DNA of 13,715 bases from JBBRLG01 sp038231495 (GCA_038231495.1 JBBRLG010000141.1:1-13715), one strand, 5' to 3'. Positions 1 to 7,568 are shown, counted from the stretch's first letter. Translations and numbers: made by a program. The notes: generated by a model from the sequence alone, not told the origin.

Positions 1-68
1 CGAGCGTCGAGGCGTAAGCTCGACGTGAATTTGAACTCGGCCATGTCGGGCTTACGCCTCGACGCTCG
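1..68. repeat. 19-bp perfect inverted repeat downstream of the isomerase-like gene
   Basis: Positions 1-19 are the exact reverse complement of 50-68, with a 30-base loop. The left arm also folds on itself (cgtcgag at 5-11 with ctcgacg at 19-25). It lies just beyond the stop of the minus-strand gene ending at 90, so its RNA could act as a transcript end or 3' stabiliser, although no T-run follows. It resembles the other GC-rich intergenic palindromes of this window in style but not in sequence. The element may continue beyond the window edge. Confidence 0.8.
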
Positions 69-89
69 CCATCCAGTGTCAATTGGGCA

Positions 90-911
90 TTAAACCGTAC
101 CGCCCATCTGCGCGATGAGCCAGCGCAACCGTTCGCGGGATTGGACCAGCTGTTCCGGCGGTTGCGGCCACTGTTCCAGCACGACGTTGCCGCGGAAGCC
201 GCGCTGCACGAGCCGCCACACCAGGCCGCGGACCCCGGCGTCGTCCTGCGCCGACGGACCTGTGAACAGCGGCAAATGACTGTCGCGGTCGCCGAAGTTC
301 TCGTGGGCGTGCCAGTGAATGATTGGCACGTGCGTCCCCAGACGGTCCACGAACCCCAGGTAGTCGTTGCGGCTGCTCGGGCACAGGTTGGCGTGGCCCA
401 TGTCCAGGCACATGCCGACTCGGCCGCCCGCCACCTCCGGCATTCTGGCCAGCCGGGCGAACACGGCGTTGAAATCCTCCGGCGCCGTTTGCGGCGTGTT
501 TTCCAGGCTGACCTTCACGCCCTGCGCCCGCGCGTGCTTGAGGACCGGCGTCAGGGCGGCAACGAACGCCTCGGCCCCGCGCTCCGCCAGGAGGTGAACG
601 TTGACCACGGTGGCGCCGACCGCGCCGCCAAACTCAATGCTTTCCAGGATTTCGGCCAGGCCGTCCGCGGTGAAGGGGGACGCGGTGTACGGCGCGTGGA
701 CGCTAAAAGTCAGGTTGCGGTCGAGCGACGTTTGCCGAAGCCGCCGGCGGTCGGCGTCGCCCATCTGCAATTCGTGCCAGCCGTGGTTGCGGCCGTCGCT
801 GACCCACTCAAAGGCGTCGAAGCCCTTTTCAAGGGCGAACTCGTACGGCCGCAGCAAGGGTTGTGCGGTCTTCGCCGTCTGGTTGCCGATCCGGAATTGC
901 ACGGTCGCCAT
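90..911 (-). CDS. sugar phosphate isomerase/epimerase-like TIM-barrel protein
   Basis: Predicted 273-residue cytoplasmic protein of the xylose isomerase-like / AP endonuclease 2 TIM-barrel superfamily, which binds divalent metal and isomerises or epimerises sugars or related polyols. Visible motifs in order: SVHAPYT early in the barrel, NVHLL, SLENTP (metal-binding Glu), CLDMGHAN (Asp/His), HWHAHENFGDRDSH (His cluster) and a C-terminal VLEQWP (final Glu). These match the usual E-D-H-E metal-site layout. I chose the ATG at 911 because GGAGAGG lies about 5 nt upstream; an in-frame TTG at 923 would place that Shine-Dalgarno sequence inside the gene. The substrate cannot be told from sequence. 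It appears to be a single-gene unit, divergent from cysC and separated from it by a repeat-rich gap. Confidence 0.82.
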   Translation of the reverse strand: MATVQFRIGNQTAKTAQPLLRPYEFALEKGFDAFEWVSDGRNHGWHELQMGDADRRRLRQTSLDRNLTFSVHAPYTASPFTADGLAEILESIEFGGAVGATVVNVHLLAERGAEAFVAALTPVLKHARAQGVKVSLENTPQTAPEDFNAVFARLARMPEVAGGRVGMCLDMGHANLCPSSRNDYLGFVDRLGTHVPIIHWHAHENFGDRDSHLPLFTGPSAQDDAGVRGLVWRLVQRGFRGNVVLEQWPQPPEQLVQSRERLRWLIAQMGGTV

Positions 912-924
912 CGCCCTCTCCAAA

Positions 925-1000
925 GGAGGCGGGAGGAAGGAGGAAGGATGAATTTGACAAAACGTTTATGAAGTCATCCTTCCTCCTTCCTGCCGCCTCC
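925..1000. repeat. 27-bp imperfect inverted repeat, purine/pyrimidine-rich
   Basis: The arm 925-951 pairs with 974-1000 at 26 of 27 positions around a 22-base AT-rich loop. The arms are almost pure purine on one strand and pyrimidine on the other (aggaaggagg-type words). The element sits immediately upstream of the isomerase-like gene and covers its likely leader, so it could alter that gene's expression. It looks like a small dispersed palindrome rather than an ordinary terminator. Confidence 0.8.
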
Positions 1001-1109
1001 TTGACCTTGTATTTCTTCGGCTTGCCCTTACTACCGACCTTTCCTTGGATCGTTCCATGATCCACGAGCGCCGGCGGGTCTGCAACCAAAAACCGGCGTG
1101 GAATCGCGA

Positions 1110-1156
1110 TTCGCCGCTTGCGGCATTGCCTCCTTCGCCGCTTGCGGCATTGCCTC
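1110..1156. repeat. tandem pair of 23-base units with the GCCGCTTGCGGC core
   Basis: The same 23 bases occur at 1110-1132 and 1134-1156, a period of 24. Each unit carries the self-complementary core gccgcttgcggc followed by attgcc. The same core starts the palindromes at 3213-3254 and 9503-9546, and a variant occurs at 8000-8047. This looks like a duplicated half-element of that family. Confidence 0.8.
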
Positions 1157-1173
1157 TTTTGGCGGCACATTAC

Positions 1174-1202
1174 TTGCGTGGACATGAAAACACTGGCAAA
1201 AT
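1174..1202 (+). promoter_or_regulatory. weak sigma70-like promoter candidate for cysC
   Basis: TTGCGT at 1174-1179 and CAAAAT at 1197-1202 are separated by 17 bases, and the -10 is preceded by TGG (extended -10 style). Both boxes match the consensus only partly. Position and spacing suit cysC, whose start lies about 70 bases downstream of the predicted transcript start. Confidence 0.35.
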
Positions 1203-1278
1203 AGCAACGGCCCGGATAAAAAACCCCCCACCGTTATTGTCTGCACGCCGAGTCTTGTCCGGGAAGGAGTTGTCCCCG

Positions 1279-1893
1279 ATGGCGGAAGTGAAAGCGACGA
1301 ACATTACCTGGCACGAGGGCCACGTCAACCGCGCGGAGCGAGTGAGCCTGCTCAAGCAAAAGGGTGCGACGCTGTGGTTCACGGGCCTGAGCGGCTCGGG
1401 CAAAAGCACCATCGCCTTTACCCTGGAACACGCGCTGGTGCAGCAAGGCCGCCTGGCCTACGTCCTGGACGGCGACAACATCCGCCACGGTTTGAACAAG
1501 AACCTGGGGTTCTCCGCGGCGGACCGGACCGAGAACATCCGCCGAATTGGCGAGGTGGCCAAGCTGTTCGCCGACGCCGGCGTGCTGACGATGACCAGTT
1601 TCATCAGCCCCTACCGCGCGGACCGCGACCTGGTGCGGGCGCTGCACGCCGAGGGCAATTTGCCCTTTATCGAGGTCCACGTCAACACGCCGATCGAGAC
1701 CTGCGAGCAGCGCGACCCCAAGGGGCTTTACAAAAAGGCCCGCGCCGGCCAGTTGAAGAACTTCACCGGCATCGACGACCCCTACGAGGCGCCGACTAAG
1801 CCGGAGTTGACGCTGGATGCTACCAACACCAGCCCGCAGGACGCCGCCCTCCAGCTCATTGCGTTCCTCGAAAAGCAAGGGTTGTTGTCGTGA
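1279..1893 (+). CDS. cysC: adenylylsulfate (APS) kinase
   Basis: Predicted 204-residue cytoplasmic APS kinase, which phosphorylates adenylylsulfate with ATP to give PAPS, the sulfate donor for assimilation and sulfotransfer. The P-loop GLSGSGKST is at residues 36-44, followed by the APS-binding segment LDGDNIRHGLN (63-73), GFSAADRTENIRRIGEV, the SFISPYRADRD lid segment, and YKKARAGQLKNFTGIDDPYE near the C-terminus. All are hallmarks of the family, and the length is normal. The ATG at 1279 is supported by GGGAAGGAG at 1261-1269 and by the typical start of CysC proteins. It stands alone, not next to cysD/cysN or a sulfotransferase, so whether its PAPS serves cysteine synthesis or polymer sulfation cannot be decided here. 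A large palindrome follows within four bases of the stop codon. Confidence 0.95.
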   Translation: MAEVKATNITWHEGHVNRAERVSLLKQKGATLWFTGLSGSGKSTIAFTLEHALVQQGRLAYVLDGDNIRHGLNKNLGFSAADRTENIRRIGEVAKLFADAGVLTMTSFISPYRADRDLVRALHAEGNLPFIEVHVNTPIETCEQRDPKGLYKKARAGQLKNFTGIDDPYEAPTKPELTLDATNTSPQDAALQLIAFLEKQGLLS

Positions 1894-1896
1894 GAA

Positions 1897-2044
1897 GCAT
1901 GCCAGTAACTGTTCACCGGAATCAACTGCTCCCCCCCTTGCGAAGGGGGGGTAGGGGGGGTCAAGAACGATTGAAGTACTCCGTCCTGGCATCCACCCCC
2001 CCTAACCCCCCATCGTAAGGGGGGGAGTGAACGGTTACGCATGC
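1897..2044. repeat. 148-bp composite palindrome with C/G tracts downstream of cysC
   Basis: A long imperfect palindrome. Outer arms 1897-1916 and 2027-2044 pair around gcatgc and gttcac/gtgaac. Inside, CCCCCCCTT-GCG-AAGGGGGGG (1931-1951) is itself a hairpin, and a G7-TA-G7 block (1945-1960) mirrors a C7-TAA-C6 block (1996-2011). The centre (1961-1990) is unpaired. It begins four bases after the cysC stop, so it may end or stabilise that transcript. Its ends are shared with a shorter copy at 11164-11222, so it is a dispersed element and not a gene-specific terminator. Confidence 0.85.
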
Positions 2045-2474
2045 CAGTACCAGCCTTGATAAATGGAGCGCGCCGTAAAGCGGCCTTGTCCGAATACTGA
2101 CGGACTTTAACAACAAAACAAGACTGTTTGATGAGGTGAAGGAAAACTATTGCGCAAAAAAGGGAAGGCCGCTAACCGCTAGAGCGTCGTTAAGCCCTTG
2201 TTTTTCCATTGCAACTGGTCAGGTTTCAGAAATCGCGACAAGTTCCGCGATTGCATGTACCCTCTGTAACCGTTGCATTCCGACAGAATCTGGGAAAAAG
2301 GACTTGATTTCCCTAAAGTCTCGTCCATAACCGCGTTGACAGGCGTTGCGCGCGAACGTAAACTTGGCCCGTCGAGAGGAATTCCGTCGCAGCTAATGGC
2401 TTGGCATGCGGGCTTGGAGGCCGTCGGATTCTTCCAACGGGCCGTGTTGTTTTATTTGAATTAATGGGTCACCC
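2045..2474. other. gene-poor, lower-GC intergenic region
   Basis: This 430-base stretch is less GC-rich than its surroundings. Its short open frames (for example 2136-2330) have no convincing ribosome binding site or recognisable sequence. It contains a 7-bp hairpin (2231-2237 with 2246-2252, loop 8) and a well-formed promoter at 2336-2364. The lower GC and lack of coding signal suggest degraded or foreign DNA, or an uncharacterised leader or RNA. Confidence 0.5.
2336..2364 (+). promoter_or_regulatory. sigma70-like promoter upstream of the hydrolase-fold gene
   Basis: A perfect -35 TTGACA at 2336-2341 is followed after exactly 17 bases by TAAACT at 2359-2364 (4 of 6 consensus). The predicted transcript would start near 2371, giving a leader of about 100 nt before the ATG at 2475. 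Confidence 0.6.
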
Positions 2475-3212
2475 ATGGCGCATCCTGATCTCATCCCTTC
2501 GCCGGCCCACCTGTGTGAGGGGTTTTACACGTCGGAGGTTCAGGCACCCCAAGGACGGCCGTTGCGCACGTTCCTGCCGACCGGCTATGAGCCGAACTAT
2601 CCGTACCCGCTGCTCGTGTTCCTGCACGGCCACGGCAGCAGCGAGGAACAGATCCTCCGCCTGGCGCCGCGGCTCAGCCGTCGCAACTACATCTGCATCG
2701 GCTTACGCGGACCGCACGCCGTCACTTCCCGCACGACCGGCAACGTGTCGTATAGCTGGGGTCTGGACGCCAACCCGGAAGATTCCGGCGTCGAGGATTA
2801 CGTCCTGCGGTCCATCGAACAGACCCGGCGGCTGTATCACGTCCACTCCGAACGCATCTACCTTGCGGGTTTCCGCGAAGGGGCGACGCTGGCCTACCGC
2901 CTGGGCATGTTGTACCCCGAACGGTTCGGCGGCATCATCTCCCTCAACGGCAACATGCCGCGCCGCGGCGGCCCGTTGCTCCGGCTGCCCCAGGTGCGGA
3001 CCCTGCGCGTGCTGATCGGTCACGGCATCGCCAACGCCCTGGTGCCGTTGACGATGGCGAAAGATGATTTCCGTTTGTTGTACACCGCCGGCCTGAACAT
3101 TCGGCTGCAAACGTACGCCACCAACCACCGCATCCACCCCGACATGCTTCGCGACGTGGACCGGTGGATTATGCAACAGATCAACGACGAAAACGACCAG
3201 TACCGCGAGTAA
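2475..3212 (+). CDS. alpha/beta-hydrolase-fold protein, carboxylesterase/phospholipase family, catalytic residues substituted
   Basis: Predicted 245-residue protein resembling the phospholipase/carboxylesterase branch of alpha/beta hydrolases. Family features: LLVFLHGHGSS (46-56, oxyanion-hole HG motif), IYLAGFREGATLAYRLG (elbow, 128-144), VLIGHG (179-184) and HRIHPDMLRDVDRWIM near the C-terminus. Active relatives read G-F-S-x-G at the elbow and carry an Asp shortly after GHG. Here residue 134 is Arg (CGC, 2874-2876) and residue 187 is Asn (AAC, 3033-3035); only the His at 218 remains. The frame is otherwise intact and conserved, so I infer a non-hydrolytic pseudoenzyme rather than decay. There is no signal peptide. 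The ATG at 2475 fits the family but has no clear Shine-Dalgarno sequence. A bidirectional palindrome follows the stop. Confidence 0.8.
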   Translation: MAHPDLIPSPAHLCEGFYTSEVQAPQGRPLRTFLPTGYEPNYPYPLLVFLHGHGSSEEQILRLAPRLSRRNYICIGLRGPHAVTSRTTGNVSYSWGLDANPEDSGVEDYVLRSIEQTRRLYHVHSERIYLAGFREGATLAYRLGMLYPERFGGIISLNGNMPRRGGPLLRLPQVRTLRVLIGHGIANALVPLTMAKDDFRLLYTAGLNIRLQTYATNHRIHPDMLRDVDRWIMQQINDENDQYRE

Positions 3213-3254
3213 CCGCTTGCGGCTTTGCGGCCAAGACCGCAAAGCCGCAAGCGG
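3213..3254. terminator. 18-bp perfect palindrome between two convergent genes
   Basis: Arms 3213-3230 and 3237-3254 pair perfectly around a 6-base loop (ccaaga). It lies exactly between the stop of the plus-strand hydrolase-fold gene (3212) and that of hslU (3255), so it could end or protect both convergent transcripts. No T-run follows on either strand, so it is not a classic intrinsic terminator. It belongs to the GCCGCTTGCGGC-type palindromes also found at 8000-8047 and 9503-9546. Confidence 0.65.
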
Positions 3255-4589
<1,335 letters not shown>

Positions 4590-4604
4590 GGTCATCCTCC
4601 GAGG

Positions 4605-4745
4605 ATCGGGTGTCGCAGAAGATCGGGGGTCGGTCGGATCGGGTGTCGGGGGTCGGCATTGGCTGACAGCTAATAGCTGACAGCTAACAGCTATTTATTT
4701 CCCTTCTTCCGACACCCGACGCCCGACACCCGACACCCGATCTTA
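4605..4745. repeat. palindromic and tandem repeats in the hslV-hslU spacer
   Basis: The 163-base gap between hslV and hslU is almost all repeat. Arm 4637-4656 pairs with 4723-4742 at 19 of 20 positions, with a perfect 14-bp outer part. Both arms consist of gtcggg/cccgac words that recur several more times (4605-4630, 4710-4730). The loop contains a 12-base direct repeat, gctgacagctaa, at 4662-4673 and 4676-4687. In the shared mRNA this would form a strong hairpin between the two cistrons and could change the HslV to HslU ratio. Confidence 0.8.
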
Positions 4746-4752
4746 CCGATTC

Positions 4753-5286
4753 TTACAGTTCTTCCACGTCCAACTGGCGGTTGGTGTAAATGCACAGGTC
4801 CGCGGCGATCTCCAACGCGGCGCGGACGACTTGCGCGGCACCAAGGTCCGAGTGCGCCATCAGGGCACGCGCGGCGGCCAGCGCGTAGGCGCTGCCCGAA
4901 CCGATCGACGCGACGCCGTCGGTCGGTTGGATTACGTCGCCGGTGCCGCTTAGCATTAGCAGGTGGTCGTGGTCCATGACGATCATCATCGCTTCCAGGC
5001 GGCGCAGGTTGCGGTCCATGCGCCAGTCCTTGGCCAACTCGGTCGCGGCCCGCACGACGTTGCCCTGGAAGTCCTTGAGCTTGGCGTCGAACCGCTCCAG
5101 GAGCGCGAAGGCGTCGGCGGACGCGCCGGCGAAGCCGGTGAGCACCTTGCCGTCGAGCAATTTGCGAATCTTGTGGGCGTCGCTTTTCATGACGACGTTG
5201 CCCAGCGTCACCTGACCGTCGCCACCCAGGGCAACGCCGCCCTTGTGGCGCACGGCCAAAATCGTCGTCGAACGAATGCGAACCAC
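4753..5286 (-). CDS. hslV: HslV, peptidase subunit of the HslVU protease
   Basis: Predicted 177-residue N-terminal threonine peptidase that forms the double-hexamer proteolytic chamber paired with HslU in the cytoplasm. It starts MVRIRSTTILAV, so a six-residue propeptide must be removed to expose the catalytic Thr (residue 7). Counting from that Thr, the expected active-site Asp17 and Lys28 are present (GGDGQ; VVMK at 31-34), as are GFAGASADAF, VRAATELAKDWR, IGSGSAYALAAARAL and the terminal CIYTNRQLDVEEL. The only good start is the GTG at 5286, with GGAG 10 nt upstream; the open frame continues further but is not HslV-like. It is the first gene of the hslV-hslU pair and diverges from the TPM-like gene across a 204-base gap. 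Confidence 0.95.
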   Translation of the reverse strand: MVRIRSTTILAVRHKGGVALGGDGQVTLGNVVMKSDAHKIRKLLDGKVLTGFAGASADAFALLERFDAKLKDFQGNVVRAATELAKDWRMDRNLRRLEAMMIVMDHDHLLMLSGTGDVIQPTDGVASIGSGSAYALAAARALMAHSDLGAAQVVRAALEIAADLCIYTNRQLDVEEL

Positions 5287-5380
5287 TAGATGGGTACTCC
5301 TCGCGGGGCCGTTCCGTGAAATAGGTCGGGCGACCGCCTGTCCGGATAGGACACCGACCCGCCCGCAGAACGCCTCTCCC

Positions 5381-5389
5381 TGGTATAAT
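5381..5389 (+). promoter_or_regulatory. extended -10 promoter (TGGTATAAT) for the TPM-like gene
   Basis: A perfect TATAAT at 5384-5389 is preceded by TG at 5381-5382, an extended -10 arrangement. The -35 region is weak. A transcript starting near 5396 would have a leader of about 95 nt. Nearby, the 9-mer ggataggac occurs at 5343-5351 and 5392-5400, the first copy inside a small inverted repeat (tgtcc-ggata-ggaca); this could be an operator, but that is speculative. Confidence 0.6.
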
Positions 5390-5490
5390 AGGGATAGGAC
5401 GGCCCAACGGCGTCCGAACCTTTTCCCCCGCCGGGTGTTCGTGAAAAGAGGTGGCCACAACTGCGTGGCCCGCGTTTCGGAGTCCGTACC

Positions 5491-6411
5491 ATGACACACA
5501 CCCGCTTGCCCTTGTTGTTGGTGGCCCTCGCGCTGGCGGCCATGCCCGGTGCGGTTGCCGCAGCGCCCGCCGCCGCCGCGGCCGCAGTCGGCGGGACTTA
5601 CCCGGCCGCGCTCGGCAAGATGGCGAACGATGGCGTGCTGGATGAAGCGCAGTTGTTCAGCCCGGAAGCCACCGCCGCCGTGCAGAAACAGATTCGGCAA
5701 ATCCGCACAGATTACCACATCGCGGTATTCATTGACACGGTGCCCAAGGCCCCGGCGGCGGATTGGTCGGAGGCGACCAGCTGGAGCGGCCAAAAGCGCT
5801 ACGACTATTTCCACAACTGGGCGAAGGAGCGGTCGCGCGCGTTCGGCGTGGAAGGGGTTCACGTCCTGATCTGCAAACAGCCGCGCCAGGTCGCAGTCGT
5901 CGTCTGGCCGGAGCGGTTCGAGTCCGAATTCGGCGCGACTGAATGCAAAAGCATTGAGCGGCTGCTGACTCGTCATTTGGTGTCCGCGCCGGATGAAACG
6001 TTGTTGACGACCCTGGACCACATACGCACCGGGCTGCGAACGCAGCGGGAACCGGAACCATCGGTCGCCTTCGGCCCGCTGGGCCTGTTCATCGGCGGCA
6101 CCGTCGGCTTGTGGCTGCTGCTGTGCGTGGCACGGTTGCGGTTGCGCAAACCGCAGCCGTTTTCGATGACGGGTGAGCCGCAAACGGTGCGCTTGACGGC
6201 AGGCCTGTTGGCCGGCATGTTCGGCAACCCCGCGGCGTTCTGGATAACCGACCAGCTGTTCCCCCACGAAGCGACGGGCAGCTCCTACGAGATGCTGGTG
6301 CAAGACGTGCCGGCTGCGGAAGTGCCGGCCCCGTCTGCCGAGGCGTCGCCGGAGGAAACATTCGGCGACTTGGAACCGATGCCCGAACACGCGGAAGTGA
6401 GACACGATTGA
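5491..6411 (+). CDS. secreted/membrane TPM-domain-like protein
   Basis: Predicted 306-residue protein. Residues 1-25 form a signal peptide (THTRLP, a hydrophobic run, then AVAAA). Residues about 45-185 resemble a TPM domain (the Psb32/DUF477-type extracytoplasmic domain of photosystem-repair and putative phosphatase proteins): DGVLDEAQLFSPEATAAVQKQ, YHIAVFIDTVP and VHVLICKQPRQVAVVVWPERF follow its order. A transmembrane segment lies at about 194-214, followed by basic RLRLRK, so the domain faces outward and the tail inward. A second hydrophobic patch (236-255) precedes an acidic Pro/Ala/Glu-rich tail. The usual TPM motif order is recognisable but divergent. The ATG at 5491 has GGAG 8 nt upstream. 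Its function is unknown; it is probably an envelope protein. Confidence 0.7.
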   Translation: MTHTRLPLLLVALALAAMPGAVAAAPAAAAAAVGGTYPAALGKMANDGVLDEAQLFSPEATAAVQKQIRQIRTDYHIAVFIDTVPKAPAADWSEATSWSGQKRYDYFHNWAKERSRAFGVEGVHVLICKQPRQVAVVVWPERFESEFGATECKSIERLLTRHLVSAPDETLLTTLDHIRTGLRTQREPEPSVAFGPLGLFIGGTVGLWLLLCVARLRLRKPQPFSMTGEPQTVRLTAGLLAGMFGNPAAFWITDQLFPHEATGSSYEMLVQDVPAAEVPAPSAEASPEETFGDLEPMPEHAEVRHD

Positions 6412-6453
6412 AAACAGGTCGGCTGGAAACATGCCGTTATGAAAGGCAAGGAC

Positions 6454-6681
6454 ATGAAAGCGGTAAAAGCGACCTATGCGGGCGGCCAAATTATCTTTTT
6501 GGAGGCACCGCCCGACGTGGGACCGGTCGAAGTCTTAGTCGTGTTCCCGGAAGCAGTGGCAGACGCCTGGGAAAGTATTCTCGCGGAACAGACACCGCGA
6601 CCGGCGTTTGCCAAATTCGCCGCGGAGTGCCTTGAGAAAATCGCCACGGGCAATGCCAAACCGCTCGACCTCGATCAGTAA
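6454..6681 (+). CDS. small antitoxin-like protein (AF2212-type N-terminus)
   Basis: Predicted 75-residue protein starting MKAVKATYAGGQIIFLEAPP with VEVLVVFPE next. This beta-rich opening resembles the AF2212-like/antitoxin family (xxIRAxYExGxFxPLEP then xxVxV). The C-terminal half (SILAEQTPRPAFAKFAAECLEKI) is a probable helix that could wrap a partner. The ATG at 6454 follows AAGG at short distance and gives the family-like start; an in-frame ATG at 6439 would add MKGKD. No PIN or other toxin gene is seen nearby: downstream lie a convergent gene fragment and a scarred region. It is therefore either an orphan antitoxin or a protein of another role. Confidence 0.55.
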   Translation: MKAVKATYAGGQIIFLEAPPDVGPVEVLVVFPEAVADAWESILAEQTPRPAFAKFAAECLEKIATGNAKPLDLDQ

Positions 6682-6723
6682 CGAAATCCCAAACCCAAAC
6701 TCTGCCGGTCGCGGCGTGAATCG

Positions 6724-7074
6724 TTACCCCACCGTCTGACTCGCGCGTCCGTACAGTTCGGCGGAATCCAGGAACGCAAGAGCCACCCCCGCCAACGGCT
6801 GCGCGTTGCTCGCGTACTGGTTCAGCCAGTATTGATTCTCGGGGCCGCTCGCGCCCCGTTGCAGGTAGTTGGCGTAGAAGCTGTTCACCGCGAGGCCGTA
6901 CGACTCCTCGGAGAGAATAACGCGCATCGCCACCACGTCGCGCCCGACGCCTGTTTTCAGCAAGTTTGACCAATAAGTCACGCCGCCCGCCTCCCCGTCG
7001 CGGCCCAGAAGGTCGTTGTAAAGCGCTTTCACAAAGGCGTCGTCGGTCGGACCCGCTAAACAAGTACCTACCGA
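6724..7074 (-). pseudogene. DUF4214-domain C-terminal fragment
   Basis: An open frame of about 116 residues ending at 6724. It contains LYNDLLGRDGEAGGVTYWSNLL and later FYANYLQRGASGPENQYWLNQY, two units of the DUF4214 type that often ends large secreted planctomycete proteins. Upstream in phase is a stop (7075-7077), and the only possible start, a GTG at 7032, lies inside the first unit without a ribosome binding site. The domain begins earlier (TDDAFVKAL). I read this as the surviving tail of a larger gene truncated by rearrangement. A functional short protein from the GTG is possible but less likely. Confidence 0.6.
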
Positions 7075-7090
7075 TCAGCTTGCACTTTCT

Positions 7091-7112
7091 AAATCACGAG
7101 TACAGTTGAAAC
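7091..7112. repeat. 22-bp direct repeat, copy 1 (partner at 7569-7590)
   Basis: Matches 7569-7590 at 21 of 22 positions, 478 bases apart. Copy 2 is the 3' end of yraN. On the minus strand, copy 1 also reads FQLYS-stop, with AFIGAAG before it, close to the yraN tail AFDAVGRFQMYS-stop. It may be a remnant of a second yraN 3' end or a recombination scar. Confidence 0.75.
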
Positions 7113-7176
7113 TGGCCGGCAGCACCGATGAACGCAGTCCGTACCCATCAAGATTAACCGCGAACCCTGAAATCGT

Positions 7177-7434
7177 TCACACCCGCAGGGACACTGCGGA
7201 GTCCGCGTCTAGCTCGACTTTGGACACTCCGAAACCGGCCGCCTGAACCTGGGTGACCGCCAGGCCAATCGCCACTTCCAGCGACGATGCTTCCCGGTCG
7301 AAATGAATCCAGGCCAGGCCGTTGCAGCAAGCCGGCGTCCCGTCGTCGCACCCTGCCCCGAATAGGACGTCCGCCCGATCATTGGTGACCTCCGACACGT
7401 CTTTCAAGACGATGTCAAATGCGTAAGTCTTCAT
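7177..7434 (-). CDS. conserved small protein of unknown function
   Basis: Predicted 85-residue protein, MKTYAFDIVLKDVSEV...GAGCDDGTP...WIHFDREASSLEVAIGLAVTQVQAAGF. The pattern (beta strand, helix, GCDDGTP turn, FDREA strand, helix, beta strand) suggests a compact alpha/beta domain. I recall similar small hypothetical proteins in other bacteria, often longer at the C-terminus, but I cannot assign a function. The ATG at 7434 has GGAG 8 nt upstream, so it looks genuinely translated. It lies between the two 22-bp direct repeats, next to a truncated DUF4214 gene, so it may have arrived with an insertion. Confidence 0.65.
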   Translation of the reverse strand: MKTYAFDIVLKDVSEVTNDRADVLFGAGCDDGTPACCNGLAWIHFDREASSLEVAIGLAVTQVQAAGFGVSKVELDADSAVSLRV

Positions 7435-7454
7435 AGGCGCGACTCCTCAAGGCG

Positions 7455-7483
7455 ATTACAAGCTCCGTGTGGACAAGCTTCAA
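7455..7483 (-). promoter_or_regulatory. promoter candidate for the 85-residue protein gene
   Basis: On the minus strand, TTGAAG (7478-7483) and TGTAAT (7455-7460) are separated by 17 bases. The -10 matches 5 of 6 positions. The predicted start near 7448 would leave a very short leader, just including the Shine-Dalgarno sequence. Confidence 0.35.
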
Positions 7484-7568
7484 CGCGCCGCCGGATGTAG
7501 CGGGCATGGTTTTCCGGAACGCGCGGCGTGCCGTAAAAGGAAACGAGGACAGCGGAGAGTGTTGTCCC

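Larger units (their letters stand above)
924..1278. other. divergent intergenic region between the isomerase-like gene and cysC
   Basis: This 355-base gap contains no gene I can support. It holds the purine-rich inverted repeat (925-1000), a two-unit tandem repeat (1110-1156) and a weak promoter candidate for cysC (1174-1202). An open frame runs in phase into cysC from 1045, but it lacks a ribosome binding site there and its extra residues do not resemble the CysC N-terminus. Confidence 0.6.

Noticed and set aside
1110..1156. Possible CRISPR array
   Set aside because: There are only two directly adjacent units with one intervening base; there are no spacers and no cas genes.
1045..1278. N-terminal extension of CysC
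   Set aside because: The extension has no ribosome binding site, overlaps the tandem repeat and promoter candidate, and does not look like CysC; the ATG at 1279 has a good Shine-Dalgarno sequence and the family start.
2136..2330. 64-residue plus-strand frame as a gene
   Set aside because: It has a GTG start without a convincing ribosome binding site, no recognisable motif and no codon-bias support in a low-GC stretch.
4753..6489. 578-residue minus-strand open frame extending hslV upstream
   Set aside because: Only its last 177 residues are HslV. The rest is Arg/His/Gln-rich shadow sequence antisense to the TPM-like gene, and a GTG with a Shine-Dalgarno sequence explains the hslV start.
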